Positions 1-5,483 of a DNA stretch of 5,483 bases are shown here, piece by piece. Every line of letters begins with the position of its first letter. Positions within the stretch are counted from its first letter, which is position 1. The translations under genes and the position numbers were made by a program. The notes under the pieces were generated by a model that was not told where the DNA came from, did not search any database, and saw only the letters and a list, made by a program, of their open reading frames with translations. The DNA comes from Cellulomonadaceae bacterium (GTDB lineage: Bacteria > Actinomycetota > Actinomycetes > Actinomycetales > Cellulomonadaceae), in the NCBI GenBank assembly GCA_031282935.1, contig JAITCS010000033.1, positions 1 through 5,483 on the forward strand. Direction: 5' to 3'.

Positions 1-584
1 GGCTGCCCGTGCTCCCAAGCGGCGCCCGGGTTGCCACCGAATGGCCCGCGCAAGAACTCCCTGGCAGCCTCAAACTCGGTTTCGGGGTTTTCCACCTGAA
101 TCCCAGGGAACCCGAAATCGCCAAAGCCGCCAAAGCCACCGCCAAAAGCTTCACCAGGGCCGTGATGCGTATGGCCCCCGTGGCCGTGACCACCATGCCC
201 ATGACCGTGCCCGTGGCCGCCGTGGCCATGACTGTCGTGGCCACCGCACATGCCGCCGGGGTTACGGCCACAGGTGCAAACATGAGGCCCCTCGCCCGGG
301 TGCTGGCATTGACCCGCAGGCTTTTCGGCGGCAGGTTCCTTGCGATCCTTGCAGCACCCGCCTTGGCCATGAGCGCCACCGCCCCCGCAACCGCCTTCGG
401 TGGCCGCGCTGGGAGCCGGGTACGGGTCACCCTCTTCAACATCCTCAAAAGCGACTATGACGTAAGCGGGTTTGCCATCTTTCAGCATTAGCACTGCGCC
501 ATCGGAATCAACCATGTCCGCGATGCGACCTAAATCCTCTGCAGCGTCCTCAAAAAGTACAATGTGCCTGGTATTTACTAGCAT
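1..584 (-). CDS. Phd/YefM-like domain fused to Cys- and His-rich putative metal-binding protein (partial, 3' end off window)
   Basis: Reading the minus strand from the ATG at 584 gives 194 residues with no stop before the left edge, so the gene is C-terminally incomplete. Residues 1-51 look like a Phd/YefM antitoxin fold: a short strand, a helix (FEDAAEDLGRIADMV), then the hairpin GAVLMLKDGKPAYVIVAFED, matching the family pattern in which GKP precedes a hydrophobic strand. Residues 66-113 carry seven Cys (66, 77, 78, 93, 103, 105, 113), including CC and CTC. Residues 116-141 hold 12 His in 26 residues as HG/GHG repeats. A Gly/Phe-rich stretch (146-160) follows, then a charged helical piece (NPETEFEAAREFLRG). 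An in-frame TAG (596-594) just upstream leaves ATG 584 as the only plausible start. The CAC/CAT plus GGN codons explain the short DNA repeats here. Binding of Zn, Ni or Cu is inferred from composition. The N-terminal domain could bind DNA or a toxin partner, but no toxin is visible. I do not recognise the full architecture. Confidence 0.8.
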   Translation of the reverse strand, partial: MLVNTRHIVLFEDAAEDLGRIADMVDSDGAVLMLKDGKPAYVIVAFEDVEEGDPYPAPSAATEGGCGGGGAHGQGGCCKDRKEPAAEKPAGQCQHPGEGPHVCTCGRNPGGMCGGHDSHGHGGHGHGHGHGGHGHGGHTHHGPGEAFGGGFGGFGDFGFPGIQVENPETEFEAAREFLRGPFGGNPGAAWEHGQ

Positions 585-586
585 GT

Positions 587-596
587 GCCTAGCCTA
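587..596 (-). promoter_or_regulatory. Putative -10 / leaderless start region of the His-rich gene
   Basis: TAGGCT (596-591, minus strand) fits the actinobacterial TANNNT -10 and ends 6 bases before the ATG at 584, which would place the transcript start at or next to the start codon. No good Shine-Dalgarno sequence precedes the ATG, which agrees with leaderless translation. No convincing -35 is seen; GTGCAC lies about 17 bases upstream. The ten bases TAGGCTAGGC also resemble one half of the DtxR/IdeR box (TAGGTTAGGC), but the other half is missing. This is tentative. Confidence 0.3.
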
Positions 597-639
597 GTTG
601 GTGCTGGCGCTTTGTGCACTAGGTTTCGCCCAAAGCGGA

Positions 640-653
640 TACCAAATTTGGTA
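640..653. promoter_or_regulatory. Perfect 14-bp palindrome, candidate operator
   Basis: TACCAAATTTGGTA is a gapless, perfect inverted repeat in the divergent region between the His-rich gene (minus, start 584) and the TM2 gene (plus, start 793). It lies 56 bases upstream of the His-rich ATG and about 86 bases upstream of the TM2 -10, so it is better placed to act on the His-rich gene. It does not match the Zur, DtxR, LexA or LacI-type consensus sequences I know. A dimeric regulator site is inferred. Confidence 0.4.
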
Positions 654-735
654 CTCGGGCATTTGGCGCGATTTGCGCTAAGGCGCCATCATTTCTGCGC
701 CCTGGCGCCAGATGCTTTTCGGCGCAACGCACCAC

Positions 736-744
736 TGGTATAGT
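736..744 (+). promoter_or_regulatory. Extended -10 promoter for the TM2 gene
   Basis: TGGTATAGT contains an extended -10 (TG, one base, TATAGT at 739-744). The -35 is weak; TTTTCG at 716-721 would give a 17-base spacer, which is tolerable with an extended -10. Transcription would start near 751, leaving a leader of about 40 AT-rich bases before the ATG at 793. This placement argues against the upstream in-frame ATGs at 712 and 748 as starts. Confidence 0.45.
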
Positions 745-792
745 TCAATGAATAAACTAATTTGTAACGAAAATAAAATTTGTGGGGTTAAA

Positions 793-1122
793 ATGGATGA
801 CGGCCGGATCAGTTATTTCGAGCAAGAACAAACTTCTCGGATGCCAAATCCGCGCTCAAAGTATTTGGCAGGAATACTAGGAATTACTCTGGGCGGATTT
901 GGGGCCCACAACTGGTATCTCAAAAAAGAGGGTCGCGCCCTAGTTCAGGTTGTGGCGCTTTTTGGCGCGATTATCTTTTTAGGCGGCGGATTCCCGCTGC
1001 CTACTTCGGTCGCTTTCTTAATTGGGTCGCTCTGGGGGATTATCGAGGGCCTGCTGATAGTCACCTCTAAAGCGGGCACCCGTTGGAATCGTGACCAGTG
1101 GGGCCGCGCGCTAGTAGGCTAG
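793..1122 (+). CDS. TM2 domain-containing small membrane protein
   Basis: This encodes a 109-residue membrane protein from ATG 793. That start is preferred because a GTGGGG ribosome-binding-like run ends 5 bases upstream and the likely promoter (736-744) lies downstream of the alternative start at 712. An internal ATG at 841 is also possible. After a polar N-terminus (1-23), hydrophobic segments lie at about 24-43, 49-66 and 70-91. The motif GFGAHNWYL (35-43) matches the TM2 signature, normally written GxxGAHxFYLG, and SLWGIIEGLLIV (79-90) matches the second helix with its acidic residue. The C-terminus (TRWNRDQWGR) is charged and probably cytoplasmic. TM2 proteins have no single established bacterial function, and nothing here assigns one. 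The gene is convergent with araA, with only 3 bases between stop codons, and is divergent from the His-rich gene. Confidence 0.8.
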   Translation: MDDGRISYFEQEQTSRMPNPRSKYLAGILGITLGGFGAHNWYLKKEGRALVQVVALFGAIIFLGGGFPLPTSVAFLIGSLWGIIEGLLIVTSKAGTRWNRDQWGRALVG

Positions 1123-1128
1123 CTACTA
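1112..1128. terminator. Small hairpin spanning both convergent stop codons
   Basis: TAGTAG (1112-1117) and CTACTA (1123-1128) form a perfect 6-bp stem around a 5-base loop, GCTAG. The TM2 stop lies in the loop and the araA stop in the stem. Flanking GCGCGC runs (1106-1111 and 1135-1140) could extend pairing across an asymmetric bulge. There is no T-tract on either side, so a strong intrinsic terminator is not supported. A weak bidirectional one is possible. Confidence 0.25.
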
Positions 1129-2643
1129 CAAGCCGCGCGCCAACCGATAATAGGCTTGATTCCATTTGCACTGGTTAGCGAAATCTTGCTGCCTAGTGTC
1201 CTCATCAATCACCAATAACTCCATCTGTGCCATGTTGGCAAAGGCCGCGAAAGCCTCAATCCCGGCCGCTGTGGAGAGCGCAGTATGGTGCGCGCCCCCG
1301 GCGGTGAGCCAACACTCAGCCGAGGTGGTGAAATCCGGGCGCGGCTGCCAAATGGCCCGCGCCACGGGCAGGTGCGGCAGGTCGGCGGGCGGATTAACCA
1401 GATCCACCACATTGGCCGTGAGCCGGAAACGGTCGCGCATATCGGTCAATGAAACAACCACGCCCGGCACCGCGTCGGCGGTAAATACCAGCCGCACAGG
1501 ATCGTCTTTCCCGCCTATTCCAAGTGGATGAATTTCCACGCGCGGCTTTCCGGCAGTGAGCGTGGGGCAGATTTCCAGCATATGCGCCCCGAGAATCAGC
1601 TCATGGCCGGGGGTCAAATCGTAAGTGTAATCCTCCATCAAAGAAGCGCCGCCTTTTAAGCCAGCGCCCATAACCTTGGCGGCTCTCACCAAAATGGCGG
1701 TTTTCCAATCACCTTCAGCCCCAAAACCGTACCCCTTTGCCATTAGTCTTTGCACCGCCAAGCCGGGCAACTGCTTCAGGGCACCTAAATCCTCGAAATT
1801 GGTGGTGAAAGCTTTCGCGCCGTGGGCAGTCAAAAAGTTTTCTAGGGCGATTTCCTGCTGCGCCGCATATCGTAAAGAATCGTGGCGCGCCCCACCGGGC
1901 AACAATTCTGGAGCGACGTCATACAGTAACTCGTATTCGGCAACTAATTCGTCAATCTGGGCGGTTGGCACGGCGGCCATAGCGGCCACCAAATCATTTA
2001 CCGCCCAAGTGTTCACGGAAACGCCTAACTGTAATTCCGCTTCCGTTTTGTCGCCCTCGGTTACCGCGACGTTGCGCATGTTGTCCCCAAAGCGCACCAC
2101 TTTCAGGTCGCGCACGGCGTCGAAACCGGCAGCACCCCTAACCCACTGCCCGATTCTGCGCGTGACCTCGGGGTTTGTCGCATGGCCTGCGACCGTGGTG
2201 CGGGGGAGATTGAGCCGAGTGGCAAGATAGGCGTACTCGCGATCACCGTGCGCCGCCTGGTTGAGGTTCATAAAGTCGAAATCAATGGTGTCCCAAGGCA
2301 GGGCCACGTTTGCTTGCGTGTGGAAATGCAGTAAAGGCTTGCGCAGGCTGTCCAGTCCGGTGATCCACATTTTAGCGGGGCTGAATGTGTGCATCCAGGT
2401 GATAACCCCGATAACTTTGTCGTCGCTATTGGCCGCAAGCATGGTGCGCCTAATGCTGTCCGCGTCCTTTAGGACGGGCCGAAAAACGATGGGCGCTGGA
2501 ATGTCACCGGATATGTTTAGGGTCTCCGCTATTTGGCGAGCTTGAGCTTCGACTTGGGCTAAAGTTTCTGGGCCATACAAATCTTGGGAGCCGGTGAGGA
2601 ACCAGATTTCGCGGTCACTGTACGGTTTTGGGGTGGCAGACAT
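1126..2643 (-). CDS. araA: L-arabinose isomerase
   Basis: AraA is the cytoplasmic enzyme that interconverts L-arabinose and L-ribulose, the first step of arabinose catabolism. It is normally Mn2+-dependent and oligomeric. At 505 residues it has the full family length (E. coli about 500). Visible signatures are [11 protein letters not shown] near the N-terminus, [14 protein letters not shown] (81-94), LLHFHTQ (104-110) and [14 protein letters not shown] (123-136). The metal ligands correspond to E310 in [14 protein letters not shown]337 in MEDYTYDL, H354 in GAHMLEICP and one of H452/H453 in [10 protein letters not shown], so the active site looks intact. The ATG at 2643 follows a strong AGGAGGG (2657-2651) with 7-base spacing. 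The gene starts 17 bases after araD and is last in the araB-araD-araA run. Some homologues also isomerise D-galactose to D-tagatose, which the sequence does not resolve. Confidence 0.97.
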   Translation of the reverse strand: MSATPKPYSDREIWFLTGSQDLYGPETLAQVEAQARQIAETLNISGDIPAPIVFRPVLKDADSIRRTMLAANSDDKVIGVITWMHTFSPAKMWITGLDSLRKPLLHFHTQANVALPWDTIDFDFMNLNQAAHGDREYAYLATRLNLPRTTVAGHATNPEVTRRIGQWVRGAAGFDAVRDLKVVRFGDNMRNVAVTEGDKTEAELQLGVSVNTWAVNDLVAAMAAVPTAQIDELVAEYELLYDVAPELLPGGARHDSLRYAAQQEIALENFLTAHGAKAFTTNFEDLGALKQLPGLAVQRLMAKGYGFGAEGDWKTAILVRAAKVMGAGLKGGASLMEDYTYDLTPGHELILGAHMLEICPTLTAGKPRVEIHPLGIGGKDDPVRLVFTADAVPGVVVSLTDMRDRFRLTANVVDLVNPPADLPHLPVARAIWQPRPDFTTSAECWLTAGGAHHTALSTAAGIEAFAAFANMAQMELLVIDEDTRQQDFANQCKWNQAYYRLARGL

Positions 2644-2650
2644 TTTAGTT

Positions 2651-2657
2651 CCCTCCT
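2651..2657 (-). promoter_or_regulatory. Strong Shine-Dalgarno for araA
   Basis: AGGAGGG in the 17-base araD-araA gap sits 7 bases before the araA ATG (2643) and fixes that start. It is much stronger than the site before araD, so AraA may be translated more strongly than the other two enzymes from a shared message. Confidence 0.75.
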
Positions 2658-2660
2658 GTT

Positions 2661-3356
2661 TTATTGCCCATACACATTTTGGTAACGTTCATAAAGCGCG
2701 TCAATAGCGGGTTGCGGAATCTCATGGGGCGTGCCTAATTGCCTGGAAATGTGCACGGCCCGGGCCACTTCCTCCAATAAAACGGCCGTTTTGACAGCCG
2801 ATTTCGGGTCTTTTCCGATGGTGAACGGCCCGTGATTACGCATTAGTACCGCTGGGCTTCGATGCGCAGTTAAGGTTTCCACAATTCCGCGACCAATAGA
2901 ATCGTCCCCGATAATGGCAAACGGGCCAACCGGAATCGCGCCCCCAAACTCGTCAGCCATCATGGTTAGCACGCAAGGTATTTCCTCCCCGCGCGCTGCC
3001 CAAGCTGCGGCATATGTTGAATGGGTATGAACCACGCCGTTCACTTCGGGCATATGGCGGTACACATAAGCGTGCGCGGCGGTATCGGAAGAAGGGGTCT
3101 GATCGCCCTCGACCAAGTTTCCGGCTAAATCGCACACAACCATAGTCTCAGCGGTGAGGTGATCGTAATATACTCCAGAAGGTTTTATCACCAATAAATC
3201 CGGCGCGCCCGCAATGCCTTTGACTCGCTGCGAAATGTTTCCTGCGGTCCACACCACCAGTTCCCAACGCGGCAACATAGCATGTAATTCGGCTACATGA
3301 GCTTTGGCGTTGTCCACCGCAACGCGCATGGACTCTGGAATAGCTTTATCGGGCAT
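2661..3356 (-). CDS. araD: L-ribulose-5-phosphate 4-epimerase
   Basis: This class II aldolase-family enzyme converts L-ribulose-5-phosphate to D-xylulose-5-phosphate by retro-aldol cleavage and re-addition at a divalent metal, Zn2+ in the E. coli enzyme. At 231 residues the length equals that of E. coli AraD. Substrate and phosphate motifs are TAGNIS (37-42), KPSG (58-61) and SSD (89-91). Metal ligands correspond to D91, H110 and H112 (VHTHS) and H175 (NHGPF). The catalytic acid/base residues match D135 (ADEFGG) and Y229 at the C-terminus (NVYGQ). All expected residues are therefore present. ATG 3356 lies 14 bases after the araB stop, with only a poor ribosome site (AGAGA), so coupling to araB translation is plausible. 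UlaF or SgbE paralogues act on the same product in ascorbate or xylulose pathways, but the araB/araA neighbours make araD the right name. Confidence 0.96.
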   Translation of the reverse strand: MPDKAIPESMRVAVDNAKAHVAELHAMLPRWELVVWTAGNISQRVKGIAGAPDLLVIKPSGVYYDHLTAETMVVCDLAGNLVEGDQTPSSDTAAHAYVYRHMPEVNGVVHTHSTYAAAWAARGEEIPCVLTMMADEFGGAIPVGPFAIIGDDSIGRGIVETLTAHRSPAVLMRNHGPFTIGKDPKSAVKTAVLLEEVARAVHISRQLGTPHEIPQPAIDALYERYQNVYGQ

Positions 3357-3370
3357 TATGGTTCTCTATC

Positions 3371-4939
3371 CTATTCCAACGCCAAAATGGCTGCGCGTTC
3401 AATATCCAACCCCGCCAGATATTTACCCAAGTATGCCTCAATACCGCGCAAATCGGCCGGATTCGGATCATATACGTCAAAGGTGGTGTTAGCGAACACC
3501 ACCTCATCAAGCCACGCAGCCAAAGTGCGACCGTCCCCACTGGCAACGGCAGCGGCGTAAGCGGCCAAAACCGCAATGCCCCAAGCGCCGCCCTCGACCG
3601 CGCTCTGGGCAACGGCTATCGGGGATTCGACAAAGCCAGCCAGGAAATGCCCCGCCGCCTCAGGCGTGCGAAACAGCCCGCCGTGGGCGAAAAGCGTGTC
3701 TATCGAAACCTCTTCAGCACGCAAAGTCCGAAACCCTAAAGCCAAAGTCGCAAACACGCTGTAAAGCAAAGCTCGCCCAAAGTTCGGTAAGCTCAAAGTC
3801 GAATCGGGGGAGCGAACCACCGCCGGGCGCCCAGCCTCCAAGCCAACAATCGGTTCACCCGCCAAGAAGTTGTAGGCCAGCAGCCCGCCGCCGTCCGCAG
3901 CGCCATCCAACGCGGCCCCAAAAACAGCTGCGTAAATCTCGTCCGTGGTCACAGAAATGCCCAATGCCGCTGTGAATTGACGAAAAACCTCCATCCAAGC
4001 GGCAAGCTCGGATGACCCGTTATTGCAATGCACCATCGCCACCAAATCACCGGCCGGGGTGGTGACAATGTCCAGCTCGGGGTGGCTACTTTGCAGGGCG
4101 TGTTCCAGCACTATCATGGCGAATATAGAAGTACCGACGGAGATGTTGCCGGTGCGCGGCGAAACAGAATTCGTGGCCACCATGCCGGTTCCGGCGTCAC
4201 CCTCCGGCGGGCATACGAGCGCGCCCGGCTGCAAAGTGCCGGTGGGGTCAAGCCACTGCGCCCCGGCTTCCGCGAGGCGCCCACCGCGTGCGCCCGCCGG
4301 TAAAACCTGGGGCAAGAGGGTGTGCAGCGGCTGGCTAAACCCATGTTGGTGGGCTAGGGCGTCGAATTTTGCCAGGAGATTTTTATCGTAACTGCCCGTG
4401 GCAACGTTTATCGGGAACACCCCCGATGCGTCCCCCACCCCCAACACGGAATTGCCGGTCAAACACCAATGCACATAACCGGCCAGGGTGGTCAGGTGCG
4501 CAATTTCATTTGTGTGCGGTTCCTTATCCAAAATGGCCTGATAAAGGTGAGCGACCGACCAGCGCAAGGGGATATTAGTATCGAAGGTTTTGGATAGGGC
4601 AGCGGCAGCGGCAGCGGTGTTCGTATTTCGCCAGGTCCGAAAAGGGGTGAGGAGATGGCCCGATTTGTCAAAGGCAAGATATCCGTGCATCATCGCGGAA
4701 ATTCCGATGGCGGTGATATTCGTTAATTGGTGGCTTGGAACTTTCTTGGCTAGCGCCGCAAAAGCCTGCCGCACCCCGTTTTGGACAGCGGGCAAGGAAT
4801 ACGTCCACAAGCCGTTTTGCAGCTCGTTTTCCCAGGTGTGCGTGCCAGTGGCTACGGTTTCGAGATTTGCATCGAGCAATACGGCTTTTATGTTTGTGGA
4901 GCCGAGTTCGATGCCTAGCGTCAGGTGGTCAGTTTTCAT
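3371..4939 (-). CDS. araB: Ribulokinase, FGGY carbohydrate kinase family
   Basis: This kinase phosphorylates L-ribulose to L-ribulose-5-phosphate with ATP in the cytoplasm. It shows the FGGY/ASKHA two-domain plan. The N-terminal phosphate-binding loop is GIELGSTNIK (9-18). Substrate-side motifs are ISAMMHGYLAFDK (80-92) and FRTWRN (100-105). The catalytic Asp is most likely D248 in EGDAGTG. The C-terminal nucleotide-binding segment is GNISVGTSIF (264-273), followed by AHGGLFRTPEAAGHFLAGF (418-436) and EGGAWGIAVLAAY. At 522 residues it is shorter than E. coli AraB (566) and reads more like the xylulokinase-like ribulokinases found next to araD/araA in Bacteroides and some Gram-positives; that comparison is from memory. 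L-ribulose specificity is inferred from the araD and araA neighbours. ATG 4939 overlaps the upstream permease stop as ATGA, with GAGG 7 bases before it. A GGCAGC x3 tract (4598-4615) encodes Ala109-114. Confidence 0.92.
   Translation of the reverse strand: MKTDHLTLGIELGSTNIKAVLLDANLETVATGTHTWENELQNGLWTYSLPAVQNGVRQAFAALAKKVPSHQLTNITAIGISAMMHGYLAFDKSGHLLTPFRTWRNTNTAAAAAALSKTFDTNIPLRWSVAHLYQAILDKEPHTNEIAHLTTLAGYVHWCLTGNSVLGVGDASGVFPINVATGSYDKNLLAKFDALAHQHGFSQPLHTLLPQVLPAGARGGRLAEAGAQWLDPTGTLQPGALVCPPEGDAGTGMVATNSVSPRTGNISVGTSIFAMIVLEHALQSSHPELDIVTTPAGDLVAMVHCNNGSSELAAWMEVFRQFTAALGISVTTDEIYAAVFGAALDGAADGGGLLAYNFLAGEPIVGLEAGRPAVVRSPDSTLSLPNFGRALLYSVFATLALGFRTLRAEEVSIDTLFAHGGLFRTPEAAGHFLAGFVESPIAVAQSAVEGGAWGIAVLAAYAAAVASGDGRTLAAWLDEVVFANTTFDVYDPNPADLRGIEAYLGKYLAGLDIERAAILALE
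3481..3504. repeat. Perfect 10-bp inverted repeat within 3' end of araB
   Basis: AGGTGGTGTT (3481-3490) and AACACCACCT (3495-3504) are exact inverted copies separated by 4 bases, inside the araB codons for about residues 479-486 and roughly 110 bases before its stop. In the mRNA this would be a stable tetraloop hairpin. No U-tract follows, so it is not a standard terminator. Confidence 0.6.
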
Positions 4940-4950
4940 GGAGTTACCTC
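4936..4950 (-). promoter_or_regulatory. ATGA stop/start overlap with internal ribosome site for araB
   Basis: The araB ATG (4939-4937) shares bases with the permease TGA (4938-4936). GAGG (4950-4947) lies inside the permease codons, 7 bases before the araB ATG. This arrangement is typical of translational coupling by terminating ribosomes, and it implies a shared transcript. Confidence 0.7.
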
Positions 4951-5483
4951 GTCGGGTAAATCCAAATCGTCATCGCTAATTGCGTCGTGGTGCTTCGGCT
5001 TTTTCCCGCCCCGATCTCGGTGGAACAAGAGGGGATGGATCAGAGCGGAAAGTAAATAAGCTAAAATGGCGATAACGACAATAGTTGCCCCGGGAGAAAC
5101 GTTATGCCAATAGGTTATGGATAACCCAATCAGGCACACTATCACCCCGATAAGTGAGGCCAACGCCATTGTGTGCCCAAAGGAGTGCGTCAGTTGTTGC
5201 GAAATTGCCACCGGCACAATCATTAGGGCCGAAACGAGTAATAACCCAACCACCCGCATAGCAACGGTAACGGTTAAGGCCGCGACCACAGCCACAAGGA
5301 TATTCAACAACCACACCCGCATCCCAGAGGCGATAGCGAAATCCTCATCGTTGGATACCGCAAACAAAGCGTGCCGCAAACCGATGCCCACCGCCAAAAT
5401 AAGCAGGCATAAAGCGGCCGTAGTCCAAACGTCGGCCCAAGTTACCGCCGATATTGAACCGAAAAGGTAAGCCATCAAGTTCC
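4936..5483 (-). CDS. Metal-ion ABC transporter permease, ABC-3 family (partial, 5' end off window)
   Basis: Only the C-terminal 181 residues are visible. The open frame continues through the right edge as ...NLMAYLFGSI, the conserved mid-protein motif of ABC-3 permeases, so a TTG at 5478 is an internal Leu codon and not a start. Counting from that Asn, hydrophobic segments lie at about 17-40, 56-75, 78-96, 104-124 and 130-153. RVVGLLLVSALMIVPVAIS (76-94) and the later NVSPGATIVVIAI match the family's conserved core. ABC-3 permeases (ZnuB, MntB/MtsC/PsaC type) form the membrane channel for importing Zn2+, Mn2+ or Fe2+ with an ATPase and a lipoprotein, whose genes probably lie beyond the window. 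Which metal is moved cannot be read here. The cytoplasmic tail is long and charged, with HH and DDD clusters. The stop TGA overlaps araB's ATG (ATGA), so the two genes are probably co-transcribed. Confidence 0.9.
   Translation of the reverse strand, partial: NLMAYLFGSISAVTWADVWTTAALCLLILAVGIGLRHALFAVSNDEDFAIASGMRVWLLNILVAVVAALTVTVAMRVVGLLLVSALMIVPVAISQQLTHSFGHTMALASLIGVIVCLIGLSITYWHNVSPGATIVVIAILAYLLSALIHPLLFHRDRGGKKPKHHDAISDDDLDLPDEVTP

Noticed and set aside
116..240. Short tandem-like DNA repeats (GGCCAC/GTGGCC)
   Set aside because: They are explained by His-Gly codon repeats in the minus-strand gene, with no regular spacers, so this is neither CRISPR nor a non-coding satellite.
9..491. 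Plus-strand open frames of 160 and 139 codons
   Set aside because: They mirror the His-rich gene on the other strand. Their products are low-complexity with no domain, whereas the minus-strand frame gives a sensible domain order with a clear start.
662..972. 12-base direct repeat TTTGGCGCGATT at 662-673 and 961-972
   Set aside because: One copy is inside the TM2 coding region and there are no further copies or flanking duplications. It is likely chance or part of the local GCGC bias.
1676..2230. Plus-strand open frame of 184 codons opposite araA
   Set aside because: It is a shadow of a highly conserved isomerase gene and has no recognisable domain or ribosome site.
4023..4391. Several overlapping open frames opposite or within araB
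   Set aside because: They are products of GC-rich coding sequence on the other strand or frame. AraB motifs run continuously through this region.
4598..4615. GGCAGC repeated three times
   Set aside because: It encodes the alanine run at AraB residues 109-114. The copy number is too low to argue for phase variation, and six-base units would not shift the frame.
5117..5470. Plus-strand open frame opposite the permease
   Set aside because: It is antisense to clear ABC-3 permease motifs and its translation has no recognisable features.

Overview
The window comes from a moderately GC-rich bacterium. An actinobacterium is most likely, perhaps near the Actinomycetaceae or Bifidobacteriaceae. This is inferred from base composition, an apparently leaderless start, a TANNNT-type -10 and the style of the proteins; there is no rRNA or other phylogenetic marker to settle it.

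The right three quarters (1126-5483) is a run of minus-strand genes. From the right edge it reads: the C-terminal part of an ABC-3 family (ZnuB/MntB-like) metal-ion ABC transporter permease, then araB (ribulokinase), araD (L-ribulose-5-phosphate 4-epimerase) and araA (L-arabinose isomerase). The three enzymes form the complete route L-arabinose -> L-ribulose -> L-ribulose-5-P -> D-xylulose-5-P, which feeds the pentose phosphate or phosphoketolase pathway. All known active-site residues I looked for in AraA and AraD are present. Gaps are 14 bases (araB-araD) and 17 bases (araD-araA). The permease and araB overlap by 4 bases (ATGA), so sugar catabolism appears to be translationally coupled to a metal importer. 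No arabinose transporter or AraC/AraR-type regulator lies in the window.

The left part holds two further genes around a 208-base divergent intergenic region (585-792). On the plus strand is a small TM2-domain membrane protein, ending 3 bases from the end of araA (convergent). On the minus strand, running off the left edge, is a gene that is easy to miss because it has no stop in the window. It encodes a Phd/YefM-antitoxin-like N-terminal domain fused to a Cys-rich linker and a very His-rich (HG)n segment, then a Gly/Phe-rich stretch and an acidic/helical part. I know no named family with this architecture, and it is the best candidate for something undescribed here. The intergenic region carries a perfect 14-bp palindrome, a cluster of GCGC motifs and an extended -10 promoter facing the TM2 gene.

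A metal theme links the two ends: a metal ABC permease at one and a putative metal-binding His/Cys protein at the other, with two metal-dependent enzymes (AraA, typically Mn2+; AraD, typically Zn2+) between them. That link is an inference from gene content. Only the ATGA overlap is direct sequence evidence of coupling.
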